From Limnephilus marmoratus (Eukaryota > Arthropoda > Insecta > Trichoptera > Limnephilidae), in assembly GCA_917880885.1 (NCBI GenBank), contig OU862906.1:57516665-57580664 (forward strand): a DNA stretch of 64,000 nucleotides. The letters run 5' to 3'. The notes under the pieces are model-generated. The model worked only from the letters and a program-made list of their open reading frames with translations. It ran no database searches and had not been told where the DNA came from. The translations under genes and the position numbers were made by a program. Of the stretch, positions 10,801-22,459 are shown piece after piece. The number at the start of each line of letters is the position of its first letter. Position 1 is the stretch's first letter.

Positions 10801-13800
10801 AGATGCAATGTTCATGCTTTCAGTGGCCGGTGGAAAACGTTCACCACCCGGGTAAGGCTGGCCGCATACATCATGTTTTTCTTCGCCGCTATGTTTCAAA
10901 CATGTTTCAGAGGAGATGGAATACAAAAAACGGAGGAGATTGAAAACGAAAAAATTTATAAGAAGTAATGTTCAAGCAAATGTTCAAGTTTACGGTCGGA
11001 GGTGACCCCGCATTATATGTACTGATGTTTTTCTATATTATGTTTGTAAAATTTTGATATGTATTACGTTTGTATGAGTCCTTCAAGCGTTCAATAAATA
11101 AATTTCTGCAAACACTCAATACAATGTTCTCTTCGCACACAAAGTTAACGCCTAAAAACAAAATAATTTAATATTCGCCCATGCTAAGTTTTTAGGGTCA
11201 GAAGCTTACCGCTCTGCATAAATCATCAAATCAAAATATATATAATAATAATAAATTTGGACAACTTATATAGCGCTGTTTTTGCGAAAAATCGCCTCAA
11301 GAGCGCTGTACATTGTCAGATTAAAATAGCAAGCAGAAAAATTGATAAATAATAAATAATAATCCTCTCACCAATCACTCTCTCCCGACGAGTCTTTGTC
11401 ATCCACGAAGCGTTTCTTCTTCCTCTTAGTCTCTGCAGGAGTCACCTGGGGCTCCACATCTGCGACTCTGTCATCATCCGGCACCTTATCCTTCTTTTTC
11501 TTTTTACCCTTCTCCTGCTTCTTAACGCCTTCTCCTTTGTATTCATACTACAAATACAACAAGGAGTATCATCATTAAATTACCAGCCAATTCAACCAAA
11601 TTAAATGGCATGTTTTACTGCATAATAACTGTATCGAGCAGGGGTCGGTTGGTTTACCTGGAAAAGTATCCAGAACATGGATAGCGCCCACATGATGCAG
11701 AACACCACCTGACGCATGATGGTCAGCACGATGATCAGCACCAGAAAGCCAACAGCCGCCACACTTAGGTAGTGCACTCCATTTCTGAAATGCCACATAA
11801 ACGAGTACACTAGTCACTAGTACAGATGAACATTATTAAACAATATAATTTCGTTTGTGATGTGAAGCCAGTATGTAACATTCTAAAAGTCTAAATTACA
11901 TGTTTTAATTTTTTCATTGCATACAGTAAATTTATGCTGCCGTTCTTACAATAGTTGGTGATGTAATGGTCAGGAGAGCTCCCTTACAAGCAGTTGATCG
12001 AGGTTTAACTCTCTTCTTTGGTAATTTTCACAGGTCTGCGCTAATTTTATAATATTCTTCTTCACAAGTGTTAGATGGACCTCCCGCCTTTTTGGTATCA
12101 TCCCAATTTTCTACCTTTTTGGTGTCAGCCCATATCTCTGGTCCGGAGCCCCAAAATATCGAACGCTTTGGATATTTCAAAGGAGGATGCTTGGGGGAAC
12201 CAGCATCATTGATCCTTTCGACAATGGTTCGCATTCAGGAAACAAACAGGCCCAATATTTGTAAAGTGTACAATGAACCGTTCCACAAAACGTTCTTGTT
12301 TCAACGGCTTGATTAAGGATTTGTTTTCTTCATCCTTCAATATGGGCTTTCTTTAAAACCTGGTTCACTACTTTTCCTCAATGATATCCTCCACACAGCA
12401 TCCCCAACGATGGCAGGCCTGTTATATGGAGTTAATATAAAATACCTCATCTATCGGATACCTCTATTTCTCTCTATAAAGATGCCGCATGATATTAAAT
12501 TCCAAGAGTCATCTGTTAGCTGTGGTTTTGCAAGGTTTCTAAACAATCACGATCAAGATGAGTACAATATTTTTCAACAGAAATTCTGATGTTCTTTGCC
12601 ATGTAGCAATAATTCTGCATTAGGTTACAAATTGTATTACATGTTTCACAATTTTGCTTTCTGTGCTCTTGTGAATCGGAAAGATAAACAGAGACCCTAT
12701 CGAAACTATTAGAACAGGTGTTTTGTTGGATGATGACTGGACAAACACATTTATCAAAGACAGATAAAATTTATTTTCACAAAGCATGAGCCGTATTGCT
12801 TTTCAAGCCCATTGTAAATATTATTTTATAAATTGTTAGCCATGTGTGCACAGAATCAACATATTATATGCTCGTATTATTAATTTTAAAGTATTTTTCA
12901 ACATCACATCATCTGAAGAGAAAAATACTCTGCATTGAAACGACGGGAGCGAATTTAACCTGAATGTAATAATTTTGTTATCAACATATTGCTGGATGGA
13001 TTCTAGTTTTATACTATTGATTTCAGAGTTATTTATTTTGGGAATATAATATTTTTTAATTTATGTATCTACTTAGTGGTCATTTATACAATGTTATAAA
13101 CATACAGCCTTAATAATAATAAAACACTTAACGACCGTTAAACGGTGTTTCTGCAACATTCCTAATAACATAATGAATAATTACTTTTTTATGTTGACTG
13201 TATTGAACTTTGGTAGATTTGCGCAAGCGCGGCCGCCATGTTTTTTCATTCATTCGAGGGAAATTTTCTGTTGTGATGTGGTATTTTACGCGCAATTCAT
13301 TTAAAGTTTTTGAACATGATTTCCGCTGTAATAACCAAATCACCATTATATCAGTATAAGTAAACATAATTACCATTGTTGGTTTTATTTTTGTCAGTTT
13401 TAGTACTTTAATAATGTCATGTTGTTAACCCTAGAAACATACCTAATCTTATTTTTACCTACGTTAAATAAAATCTTTAAGACGAACTGAAGTTTAAAGT
13501 GTGTTTTTAACATATTATCATATATAAACAGTTTAAAGGAAGTTGAATAATTAGTTTAGGGTTTTGTACTTTAAATAAGATCAAAATAATTAGTTCTAAA
13601 AAATACTTTTATTCAAAAAATTACAAAATGCTGTAAACCTATGACAAACCAACCATAAACTATTAAGGGCGACCGAGCGGCGGAGAATTCAAATTTCGTC
13701 GAAAGGCGGTCTGTACCCTTGCAACTGCACTCTTGCAACTGTACAGGGCGGTCCCGATGAGAAAGGTTAATTAATCTCCGTACCAGCATTTTTTAATAAT

Positions 13801-16025
13801 AACTCAATATCGGTTTTATTTCAATAAGAATTTGCTTTGATATATACCTATATTCAAAAATTCTCAAACGTGTGATGATGAAACTATTTAAATTATGTAC
13901 TTTTGTAATTATTTTTTGATCATAAGTATTTATAATTTTTTAATAACATCTAAGCAAAATAAAAATGTAAAAAACTGATATATATGTTAGTTTGTAAGAC
14001 CGTAAATAAATAGACAAACTGAAGTATTTTCGTCACAAAACACGTGCTCGGATCTTTTTTTAAAGATTTTATTTGAACTAAAATTAAAATTTTGAAAAGT
14101 AGCTTTCCTAGATAATTTATTGATTTATTTTACTGCATGATTATATGATTTGATATGTGTGTTGTATAATACAAAATTTTGTTTGAGAATTTAATAAATT
14201 TGCAAACGACCTACGGTATAACCTTATTATACTAATTTTTTTTTTCCGCGAAGAATGCAAGGCTGATGTAAGCGTGATGAGTAAGATTAAGAAAGAGATG
14301 CTCAGATGGTTTGGGCATGTAGAGCGAATGTACGAGGAAAGGAGTGTAAGGAGAATATATGACGCAAATGTGAATGGAAGAAGAAATCGGGGACGCCCGA
14401 GGAAGACATGGCACGACCAAGTGAATCAGATTCTTGAGTCGGGCCATGTGAAGAGTCAGAATAATAGAAGAGCGTGTATGAGACGATGTATGAATGTGAA
14501 CGAGGCAAAGAGTGTGTGCCAAGATCGAGTTGTTTGGCGGTCCGTCCTCTCTGTTAGTTAGTTTTTTTAATTTAGTTAGTTTTTTTCTCATAATTTAAAA
14601 CATATCTTTACTAGATAAAAGAACAATCTTCCGAAATCGATTTACACAATACGTCTAGAATTTTATTCAAAAAATGACATATTTCCGGTTGTGTCTGGTT
14701 ATTCCCTCTTAAGTCTTTTTTTTATGAAAAATAATGTTTTATTTTATGTCTAAATCGTTTTTTTTTTTAAATTTGGGTTATTTTACTTGTGGTAAAAATA
14801 ATCTCGTTGAATTTAATGTTTCAAAGACCCAATCCTGTCTGATTACGTCTAAAAGGGATCGAAATGAAAATCTTGTATCTTTCAATGGAAGCAATCTTCC
14901 GAACAGGCCCTCAATTAATATGCTTAATGTAACTCTAAGTGACCAGCTAAGATATGAGGGCTCTATCGAAGCCAGAGTTGAGTTAGCGTCTCAAAAACTG
15001 AGCGTACTGTACAGGGGCCGCAGATACTTTAATAGTATACTACTGTTAACCTTGTACAAATCACAAGTGCGCCCCACGGTTGAATTTGGCAGCCACGTCT
15101 CGTCTGGAGCCCCAAAATACCTGAAAAAACCTTCGTCTCTGTGTAAAAATAGGCGGTCTGTTTGATAGATTCTCCTGACTTAACAAACGGATTGCAATCT
15201 TTAGAGCACAGGCGTTGGGTGGGAATGCGATCCTTGCGGAACGCGTGCCCAACATATATACATGGTTAACATTTGTCACTTCTTCGACTCGTTCTTGTGT
15301 TCAACAGCTCGGCTGTGGAACGATTTGCCGGCTTTTGTGTTTCCTCCTTCCTACAACATGGGTATCTTCAAGACCAATGTTCATTCCTTCCTCTCCTCAA
15401 AAAGACCCTGCACACAGCGTCTCAGATGACATAGACCCTGAGGGAAATCATTTTCCTCAGGGCGTCCTGTGTGAAGTTAACATAAAAATAAAAAATAAAT
15501 ATGATATGAAAGTTCAAATGCTATCAGTCGTTGTACTTAAAAAATATATTTTTTTAAATTTTTGTTCGCTAAATCACATTTATAAGTAGTCCGAAAGTTA
15601 AACAAAAGATCACACGTATAGTATATGTATTTCTCCGTTATCATTATACTTACAGTGGTGACAGAACCGCCCCGCGCAAGCTCTGCTCGGCAACTGAGCT
15701 AACTGAGATATTAAATCAATTTTTATTCAAAATTTAAACAACTTGCCGTTCAGATCTGGCCACTGAAGACTTGGCTAAAGCCATTTCAAGCAGTTTAGAT
15801 AATAGTTGGTTACCGGACACAGGGTGGCCACAACTGGAACATGCACGCTACCATGGCGCCCAACACCGAGGCGGCCCCGATGATCCAGTAGTAGAAAGGG
15901 ATGCGGTCATAGATCCGGACGGAAGCATCAGGAGCATCCACAAGCACCTGCTCTTTGTGCTTGTCGAGGCTTATTTTGCGCCTCTCCTTCAGCTGCTCCT
16001 TGTCTTTGCTCTCACCCTTGCTCTC
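4883..16025 (-). CDS. Sec62: Translocation protein SEC62 (central and C-terminal exons; N-terminus not found)
   Basis: Sec62 is an ER membrane protein acting with Sec61/Sec63 in post-translational translocation. Minus-strand exons 15814-16025, 11658-11784, 11372-11547 and 4883-5021 join in phase with consensus splice sites. Exon 1 seen here gives a Lys/Glu-rich part, RRKISLDKHKEQVLVDAP, then transmembrane 1 ending QLWPPCVR. Exon 2 gives NGVHYLSVAAVGFL and transmembrane 2. Exon 3 starts YEYKGEGVKK and is basic. Exon 4 is acidic/Ser-rich and ends STGKDFEIMDTQDVDTS, the typical Sec62 tail. Oddity: between transmembrane 2 and YEYKG the usual HHFW...PNLT...SF block of about 20 residues is missing. 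Acceptor at 16026 shows further upstream exons must exist. Confidence 0.85.
5230..5945. repeat. Dispersed ~700-bp repeat, copy 1
   Basis: This stretch (TTTCGTCGAAAG, CAGGGCGGT, TCTCCGTACCAGC, ..., CCCTCTTAA) is repeated at 13670-14705 in the same order and orientation. Ends resemble TTAAGAG/CTCTTAA inverted repeats, suggesting a DNA-type MITE. It lies in the SEC62 intron before the last exon. No coding capacity. Confidence 0.6.
6536..9511 (-). pseudogene. LINE ORF2: endonuclease + reverse transcriptase, one frameshift
   Basis: The first frame (9511-8558, 317 codons) is an apurinic-type endonuclease with ILHQNIRSINKNFDEF near the start, LTECWLNE, YRSPSKN, IIGDLNIN and a late CIDHIM...DHYMN. 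The second (8476-6536, 646 codons) is an RT with RPITLLNSLSKIYE, KQYGFREKRSTKEA, YLDLAKAFDSI, YGVPQGSILGPILF and YADDTVLLF, followed by a thumb/C-terminal part with YGLIAWGG. The linker 8477-8557 stays open in the RT frame (PWITQGILNCIRKR-like motif), so one indel near the A run at 8558-8565 separates them. Clade call (CR1/Jockey group) is tentative. Confidence 0.9.
9570..10398 (-). pseudogene. LINE ORF1 protein, broken by a 22-nt inverted insertion
   Basis: Start at 10398 gives MSKSRSKFSSAKKTTSS. The frame runs to NTKFEEM and then off-frame to a stop at 10201. The downstream frame to 9570 has a coiled-coil-like stretch (IETELQEIKTFTNF, NKVNKLKEELAEKENRLATV) and then an RRM-like/C-terminal domain typical of LINE ORF1 (IEISGLKLQDD, YVWIKSGKRLVRK). 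The break coincides with a perfect 20-bp inverted repeat at 10210-10256. Confidence 0.8.
11230..11330. repeat. Fragment of a GCGCTGT-type dispersed repeat
   Basis: The segment TATAGCGCTGTTTTTGCG followed by TCGCCTCAAGAGCGCTGTAC has self-complementary GCGCT blocks and resembles widespread short MITE-like repeats. It sits just downstream of a SEC62 exon. Confidence 0.3.
11800..13640. other. SEC62 intron, mostly featureless
   Basis: A+T-rich intron sequence. The only recognisable pieces are a decayed SINE-like tail at 12385-12440 (CACACAGCATCCCCAACGATG, GGAGTTAATAT) and an unassigned minus-strand frame at 12028-12234 lacking any motif I can name. Confidence 0.4.
13670..14705. repeat. Dispersed ~700-bp repeat, copy 2, interrupted by a LINE fragment
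   Basis: Colinear with 5230-5945 (TTTCGTCGAAAG, GTACAGGGCGGT, TCTCCGTACCAGC, TGACATATTTCCGGTT, CCCTCTTAAG). It is split at about 14238-14585 by the 3' end of LINE family X, which is absent from copy 1, so copy 1 defines the empty site. Confidence 0.6.
14238..14585 (+). pseudogene. LINE family X 3' end, copy 2, with (TTAG)n tail
   Basis: A 95-codon frame begins at 14274 (MMSKIKKEMLRWFGHVERMY), continues NRGRPRKTWHDQVNQ and CMRRCMNVNEAKSVCQDR, and ends near VVWRSVLSVS. It is followed by TTAGTTAG repeats. This is the C-terminal region of a LINE ORF2, 5'-truncated on insertion. Confidence 0.8.
14735..15515 (+). pseudogene. LINE family Y 3' part, copy 1
   Basis: RT C-terminal sequence (FNVSKTQSCLITSKRD, LYKSQVRPTVEFGSHV) runs with frameshifts into a tail with FLLPTTWVSSRPMFIPSS. 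It ends in the stem-loop GACCCTGAGGGAAATCATT...CCTCAGGGC and an A-rich end (ATAAAAATAAAAAATAAA). Related copies lie at 29320-29600 and, inverted, at 30480-31090. Confidence 0.75.
15735..15805 (-). repeat. Small SINE fragment
   Basis: CAGATCTGGCCACTGAAG and GGCTAAAGCCATTTCAAGCA match the 3'-body of the tRNA-SINE copies at 20621 and 54525. It sits directly downstream of a SEC62 donor site. Confidence 0.5.
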
Positions 16026-16489
16026 CTGGTAAAGACAAAATGCTCTGTATTATAATGTCCCAGGATTATTGGCAATGGCACCACATACCCACTGTGAACA
16101 AACCATTCGTCATCAAGCTAAGACGTGACTTTTTAACCCACAATTTCCCTTAAATTCACAACTTCACAACCGAAGCATGTATTCCGTCGTTGCATGCACA
16201 AAACATACGCATTATTTATCATTTCCGAAAATTGCAATGAGTATCTACTTCTTATGATTATCTAATTGAAACAAAGTGTTTTTTCCTTTTAAAAGTGCGC
16301 TTTTACCGTCGTAATTAATAACATGGCGGTTTTGAAAAATGACATTCCGCGTTTTTAAAATTAACAAAATAACCATTAAAATGTATTATTTTTCAATTCC
16401 GGTAGGTAATTGAATTGCTTCTATTAATTACTAGTATTACCTTATTACTACAATTTTTTTAAAGTGTACATTAAGCGAATCCCTTTTTT

Positions 16490-16795
16490 GTAAACTAACT
16501 AACTAACCATCATACCGTTTCCCGCAGGGGTAGGCAGAGAGGACGGACCGCCAAACAACTCGATCTTGGCACACACTCTTTGCCTCACTCACATTCATAC
16601 ATCGTCTCATATATACTCATCTATGGTTCGAACTTTTGACATGGCCCGACTCAAGTATCTGATTTACTTGATCGTGCCGTATCTTCCTCGAGCATCCCCA
16701 ACTTCTTCTACCATTCACATTTGCCTCATATAAACTTCCTCCACTACTTTCTTCGTCCATTCATGCCCAAACCATCTGAGGGTCCCTTCTTAATC
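16490..16795 (-). pseudogene. LINE family X 3' end, copy 3
   Basis: Inverted copy with the CTAACTAACTAACC tail at 16493-16507 and the reverse complement of the RPRKTW...DQVNQI and CMRRCMN regions, carrying mutations. It abuts the MITE at 16799, whose target duplication lies inside it (CTTAATCTTA), so the MITE inserted into this LINE copy or its edge. Confidence 0.7.
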
Positions 16796-16798
16796 TTA

Positions 16799-16948
16799 GG
16801 GAACGTACCCATACTACGTGACCTGTTTGGGGGATCTTCAAAATGTCACGCTTGGTACAAATGAGCAGCGGGTTGCTTAGGTTTTTGGTCACCGGGGGGG
16901 GGGGTTAAAAATTGCAAAAAATTGGTCACGTAGTATGGGTACGTTCCC
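16799..16948. mobile_element. PIF/Harbinger-type MITE, copy 1 (150 bp, TSD TTA)
   Basis: Terminal inverted repeats GGGAACGTACCCATACTACG and its complement are flanked by TTA (16796-16798 and 16949-16951). TWA target duplications are characteristic of PIF/Harbinger. A G run is in the interior. Copies 2 and 3 are at 55862 and 58015. Confidence 0.8.
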
Positions 16949-17269
16949 TTAATGTAAATATTTACCGAAATAGGTTATTGGGTTCTTAGTTTGGGTAAAT
17001 TAATTCATGCATATTTAGATTGAAACGACACTTGTAAAAAAAATGGAAAAATCGCAAATGTAAAAAAATAGCGACAAAGAGATATCACATGGGATATTTT
17101 GAACTTTGATTGAATAAAAATTGAATTTTAATGCATCTTTTACCATCTATCCAAACGTTATTAGTTGTTTCTTGAAGAAATTAAGTTGAAGCGTGGTGTA
17201 ATTTCCAAAAACTGTGCCTGATAAAAGTGCGGCTACACATTTTGACACACATCGGTCTTCTTCATAAAT

Positions 17270-17360
17270 AAACTAAACCATAAATAAACCAAACCGCAAC
17301 TAAACCAAACCACAACTAAACCAGACCACATCTAAACCAAACCACAACTAAACCAATCTG
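17270..17360. repeat. Short tandem repeat, ~16-bp unit
   Basis: About five imperfect repeats of AACTAAACCAAACCAC in series. No gene nearby. Confidence 0.6.
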
Positions 17361-17599
17361 CCCTTCCGTTTGGTACGTTGGTAACGTAAATTGCATACAT
17401 GCCATAAATAAACCAATCCCACTGTAAATGCACTAACGTCACTGGAAAGTATGCCAAATGTTCATACTCTACAAGCTACGGCCACTTCTAGCGTTAAAAA
17501 CGCAAGCGCTTATGTGTTGTACCGCGAGCACTTATGTGTTGTACCAACACACTCCTCTATAAAAGATTTTTTCAAATTTGTTAACATTTTCGCGATTGG

Positions 17600-18830
17600 T
17601 GGCCGTCGGACTGGCCTCGAGACACCAAACAGATGTAGTGTATATGGATTTTGCCAAGGCTTTTGATCGAGTTGATCATGATATTTTACTACTTAAAATG
17701 TACAAACTTGGTTTCGATCAACAACGCTTATATTCTTCGCGTCCTATTTAAAAGCCAGAAGTCAATATGTAATAATAAATGGACATGAATCTAAACAATT
17801 CCCGGCGTTATCAGGTATTCCCCAAGGTTCAAACCTTGGTCCTTTGCTGTTCCTTATACTTATAGATGACATCCAAGTTTGTGTAAAATATTGCAAATGT
17901 CTTCTATTTGCAGATGACCTCAAACTTTTGATGGAAATAATCTGTTACTATGACTGTTTAAAAATGCAATCCGACCTTGATGCTATTGCAAAATGGTCAG
18001 TAAAAAACAAATTAGAATTTAATATAAAAAAATGTGTAACTATGACATATACCCGCTCCCAGAAGCCCATAGTTTTTTAATACAACATTAAAGGGAAAAC
18101 ATTATGCCGAGTCAATAGCTTTAAAGATCTCGGTATCGTCTTTGATCCCAAACTGACATTCTCGGATCATATATCACGGCTCAGTCCAGCATGCTACAAA
18201 CTCCTGGGTTTCACCATCAGAATATGTAAGCAATTTGATGACCCAGATGCAATGATAGCCATGTTTGATGGAGTCATGAGAAGTAAGCTGGAGTATGCCA
18301 GTAGTGTGTGGACTCCGCACCAAGCGAAATATATTAATATGCTGGAACAAATTCAGAAAAAGTTCCTTAGGTATGTCTATATGCGGATGCATGGAACGTA
18401 CCCGAGATTCACGCACCATATGGAATTACTTGAGGCAACAAATAGATTTAGCTTGGAAACTAGACGTTATGCATATCTTGCAATTCTTAGTTTTAACATA
18501 ATCCATAATCGTATTGACAGCCCATTCCTCTTGGAATGTTATGGCTTATACGTGCCTGAAAATTTCAGCCGTAGTCGTCGACACGACTTGTTCAAAATAC
18601 CATACGGCAGAACAGATATTCTAGCACAGCATAGCATAACAAGAGGAATGGTTCTGTTGAACGAAATATCGGAAACACTAGATATATATAACTCTTCTTT
18701 AGATAGCCTTAAGATTTTTTTGTATAATAATCATCTTCCTATGTGTTAAGACTGTCAAAATGAGAAAATTATACAGTAATTGGATAAAAATCTGTTGTAC
18801 AATTTAAAAAAAAAAATCCTCCTGTGGTAG
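17600..18830 (+). pseudogene. Decayed Jockey-type LINE reverse transcriptase
   Basis: RT motifs in order but in shifting frames: TDVVYMDFAKAFDRVDHDIL at about 17630, GIPQGSNLGPLLFLILIDDI at 17815-17875, CLLFADDLKLL, then a C-terminal part with LEYASSVWTPHQAKYINML and FSRSRRHDLFKIPYGRTD ending at 18749. The tail has an A run at 18806-18817. At least two frameshifts, and endonuclease and N-terminal RT are missing. Confidence 0.85.
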
Positions 18831-20094
18831 GAGAGGGGGTCAGTTGAATTAGGGAGCTGCCGCCAAATATAATTTTTTTGTATTGGATCTGTCAACTAGA
18901 CAGCTGTCATCCGCACGTTTATGAAGCACCATAATTAAAGTGACCCCCTTTCTTGCTTACGGTGGAGATGGGGTCGCATAATATAACGTTGAGCTTACAG
19001 CGCATCCTCTGCTCAGGTGTGGCGGGTCTGTATGGGATTATACGGTGAGCGATATTGTGCGTGTGATGATTTTTTACAGCTAAGTCTGTCGGCCTCATTA
19101 TGAAAACTCACATAACTAAAATGTTACCACTGATTGGTGGTTGCTACTTAGTTGTCTGGTCACCGGTCACTGGTCACCGTTATATTATACTGATATTTTC
19201 TAATGCTACTTCCACACCAAGATAACTCCGATCCAAGATTTTAAGGCCCCAGCTGCGAAATCCACCGATAGGAATCTTTGAAATTCTATGGAAAAAAACT
19301 GTTGTATTTCTTTGGTTTATTTAGATTTGACGTTTACGCGTAAAACGCAATAAGTGAGTAATATAAATTTTTCGAATTCGCGGTCGAATGTAAAATGCGT
19401 AAACAGGACCCATGATTGGAACAAAAGTACAGGTAGAACTTTTCATTTTCAGATCGTTTCTATCAGTTTACATGTTCCACAGATATAAGTGTATTCTATA
19501 TGGCATAGACCTATCTCATTAATTTTATTAGTATTGGTGCTGGAAAAGAAACACGCAATACAGCTGTGACATTAAAGTTGAACTTACACAATAAGCTATA
19601 TTAGTTCAGCTTTAGGAGGAAACCGGTCGTCCGTACAAACGTATTCCCCAATTTTCTCTCTGGATTCTTAGTGCAAATGTTTTTTAATATAAAAAAGATT
19701 TTAACAATCGTGTCAGTCTATGGTCGCACCGTTTTGCTTTTTTGATAAGTTACTTTTTATACGAGTTAGGTTTGGTAAAATACCTATTATTCAACTATGA
19801 TTTTAGAGTTTCACAGCCAGAAGTATTATAGTGATTTATTTTTGGGGTATCGTGCCGTGTTGTGCTGCCTCCTTTTATAGCCAAGACATGGACAAAACAT
19901 TATCAATTTGCTTGCCCTTTTATTCTGTACTTTCAACATTTTCAATATTTTTATCAGTAAATAAATTTATTCCTATCTTTCAGTGGAATCCGAACTGACA
20001 AAACTACAGACTGCTCTCAACTTGTAACATTCTTTCTGAGTTTCTGGAGAAGGTTACATGAGGTTAGAGAAATACCGTCAGTCACGGTGCACGA
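18830..20094. other. Gene-free stretch
   Basis: A+T-rich sequence with no splice-flanked open frame, repeat end or RNA gene that I could support. Upstream SEC62 exons must lie to the right of 16025, but none was identified here. Confidence 0.3.
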
Positions 20095-20620
20095 TACAAA
20101 GGCGGGGCCGTAGCTAGGGGGGGGCATTAGGGGGCAATGCCCTACCTTAAAATACCTGTGCCCTACCTTAAGAAATACCATCGACTATGATAATATACTA
20201 GTAAACCGTTTGTTCATTGTTTGACATGATTGAAAAAAAATACTACCTATTAGTGTAGCGTAGCGACATCTAACTAAACAGCTTCGAATTAACCAAAGAA
20301 TCATATTAGGTATATCAATTCTTTATTCTGCCCATAGATGGAATTGAAGTAAGTGGTGAGAGGCTGTGCGCGTGCTGCTTAGGGGGAATTCCCAAACAGT
20401 TTGGGGATGTTATTCAAAAGTTGAGTCATAAATAAACCAATCCCTAGATCGATATCTTCGGGCCTTCTCCATACTAAACGGTTTGTCATCAGATCAAGCA
20501 CTTGCATACTGCTCGCTAACAACGTATGCAGGGGCAATATGGGTCTAGTTTTAGTAAATTATAACTGTAGGGTCGTTCTATAAAAAAATTAAAGAGTCCT
20601 TGTTAAAGAGTAACCTTCTG

Positions 20621-21045
20621 TTTTTTTTTTTTTTTTTTACATTGAATACCGCACAAGAATCTCAACTGCTCCCGTCTGGAGCCAGTGAGACTATGGCATC
20701 CCCAATTGGGGTATGTTGTGAGGCTGAAGGTAGTGGGGAGGGGAAGGAGGTGGGGAAGAGGAAGGTTGGGAAGTACCTGGCTATTCAGATCTGGTCACTA
20801 AACACGGCTAAAGCCATTTTCAAGCAACGTTTCAATTCTGAATGGTGGTCTTACACCAGGGCGATACTAATAGTATCTTCCACTCTGGAACATGCCGCAA
20901 ATATACTATATATTATTTTTAATGAATTAATTGTGAAATAACACAAATTAATCAAATAAAATTTATTTGCGCATGCCGGGTTCGAACCCGCGACCTCCGG
21001 AATGTGAGTCAAGAGTCTTAGCCACTGGACTACGAAGGTCGTCGT
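20621..21045 (-). repeat. tRNA-derived SINE, copy A
   Basis: On the minus strand: a head with A box (AGTGGCTAAGACTCTTGAC) and B box (GGGTTCGAACCC), an anonymous body, and a poly(A) tail (T run 20621-20638). Copies at 54525 (minus), 51565 (plus) and 45375 (plus) share the body (CAGATCTGGTCAC, AAAGCCATTT). Confidence 0.85.
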
Positions 21046-21179
21046 ATGTATGTCTTACACCGGGCGGGTATGTGGTGGATAACCTCCAATTCACTTCGAA
21101 TAAGAGAAAGTTTTCCTTCAAAATGTGTCAGCAGATGAATCCACAACTGGAAATTTACATTCTGATCAAAACTTTTTTT

Positions 21180-21500
21180 TTAGATGAGCTCCACACAGGA
21201 GGCCCTGAGGAAAATAATTTCCCTCAGGGCCTATGTCATTTTTGGGGATGCTGTGTGGAGGGGTGTTTTTAGGGAAAGGAAGGAGAGGAGAGTTCTTGGA
21301 AGGAAAAGGGTTTAAGGAGTGGGTAGGAATCTGGGGTTCAGTGTATCCTGGTCATCCGAGACAAACCTCACCCCATGAACCCGGGCACCCCTGCTAAATC
21401 ACCAAACGTAGTGAACCACTTGGGGTGACCTATGGCAGAGGTGTTGGTTATCCAATAAAGGTTCCTGGGGCGGCGGTACCCATTCCCGCCTCCCAAATTG
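21180..21500 (-). repeat. SINE-like repeat with GGCCCTGAGG stem-loop tail, copy 2
   Basis: The inverted tail reads GGCCCTGAGGAAAATAATTT-CCCTCAGGGCC, a near-perfect hairpin, then the GATGCTGTGTGGAGG box and C-rich body. The distal part holds GGTGACCTATGGCAGAGG and CCAATAAAGG. It lies inside the hAT at 20103-22242. Confidence 0.7.
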
Positions 21501-22459
21501 AAAACTGGTTTTAAATGGGTGAATCTGCTTGCGTGTCCACAGATTTAATTAGTATTACTCTCATATAATGCGTAGTATGGTTTTCTAACGAATTACGAAT
21601 TTTGTGGAATGGTTTGAAATAAAAAATTTAACTCCTCTCGAAATATCAGAACGGTTTTCTTCGAAATATGTCAGCAGATTAATCCGCTACTGAAATTTTG
21701 ACAAATCATTCGGAACATGAAACTGGTTTTAACCCAGTAGTTAATCTGCTAAGTCCTCGGCTTAAGCTCAGATACTACACCCAGAACAAGAAAATGGTTT
21801 TCCTCTTACTTTTGTACTTGGAACACACGGATGGTTTGATGATCCATTGGAACACGTGACGATCCATGAAACTTTCTTAGAATTGTCGCGCATCGCCCAC
21901 GGGCCTCTCTAGTCGCTGCAGTTATCAAAATGATATTATTATACATTCATTTGAAGAAAGGGGATTCTCCAGGTTTGTCACAGAATAAGTAATGAAAAAT
22001 TCCGGGCCCATTTCAATCGGTCTGAATCATATACGCAACAAAAATATGAAAGAAATGATTAAAATTTTAACACGATATTATTATTATTTATTGTAAAAGT
22101 TTGCCGCCCCTTAAAAGTGCCCCCGGAGCGCACTCCCTCCCCCCCCCCCCTCCCACGCTTGACCCAGATCAGATCATTTTACTTGCGCCCTACCTGTAAT
22201 TACCGCTGCCCTATCTTAAATTCAACTCTAGCAACGGCCCTGTACAAAGGTAATTGTTATTTTTTTTTTTCATATTATGATTACCCTATAATCAATATAT
22301 ATTATAAAAGAAAGTCCAAAAAAACGTGCGGAACGCAAAAACTCAGAAACGCGTGCCGGTATGATCAAGAGAGTTATATGGTATGGTAAATCTCTATCCC
22401 CCCTAGGGAATAAAGGTATTCGTTTTTACCTAAAGGGCTTGCTTTTGAAGATATAAGGG

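Larger units (their letters stand above)
6090..11012. repeat. Outer inverted-repeat element enclosing a LINE
   Basis: ACCTCCGACC-TGAACATTTG-TTTAAACATTCGCTTGAACATT at 6108-6150 is matched in inverse orientation at 10968-11005 (AATGTTCAAGCAAATGTTCAAG...CGGTCGGAGGT). The LINE sits between them, implying that it inserted into an older inverted-repeat element whose remaining interior is about 10760-10965. Target duplication not resolved. Confidence 0.4.
20103..22242. mobile_element. hAT-type element (2.1 kb) with 8-bp TSD TACAAAGG
   Basis: The 8-bp duplication TACAAAGG is at 20095-20102 and 22243-22250. Ends are CGGGGCCGTAGCTAGGG (left) and CTAGCAACGGCCCTG (right), an imperfect terminal inverted repeat. 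An 8-bp duplication is the hAT hallmark. No transposase is visible; the interior contains a tRNA-SINE and a stem-loop-tailed SINE. Confidence 0.8.

Noticed and set aside
11368..11372. Stop codon TGA after ESDW as the C-terminus of SEC62
   Set aside because: The stop overlaps a good donor (TG|GTGAGA), and an in-phase exon at 4883-5021 carries the typical Sec62 tail ending.
12028..12234. Minus-strand 68-codon frame as an alternative SEC62 exon
   Set aside because: Exons at 15814-16025 and 11658-11784 already join in phase through a split Arg codon that continues the family alignment; this frame adds no recognisable sequence.
20965..21045. Possible tRNA gene (A and B boxes, GGTTCGAACCC)
   Set aside because: Head is attached to a SINE body with poly(A), repeated at 54850 and 51600; no closed acceptor stem.
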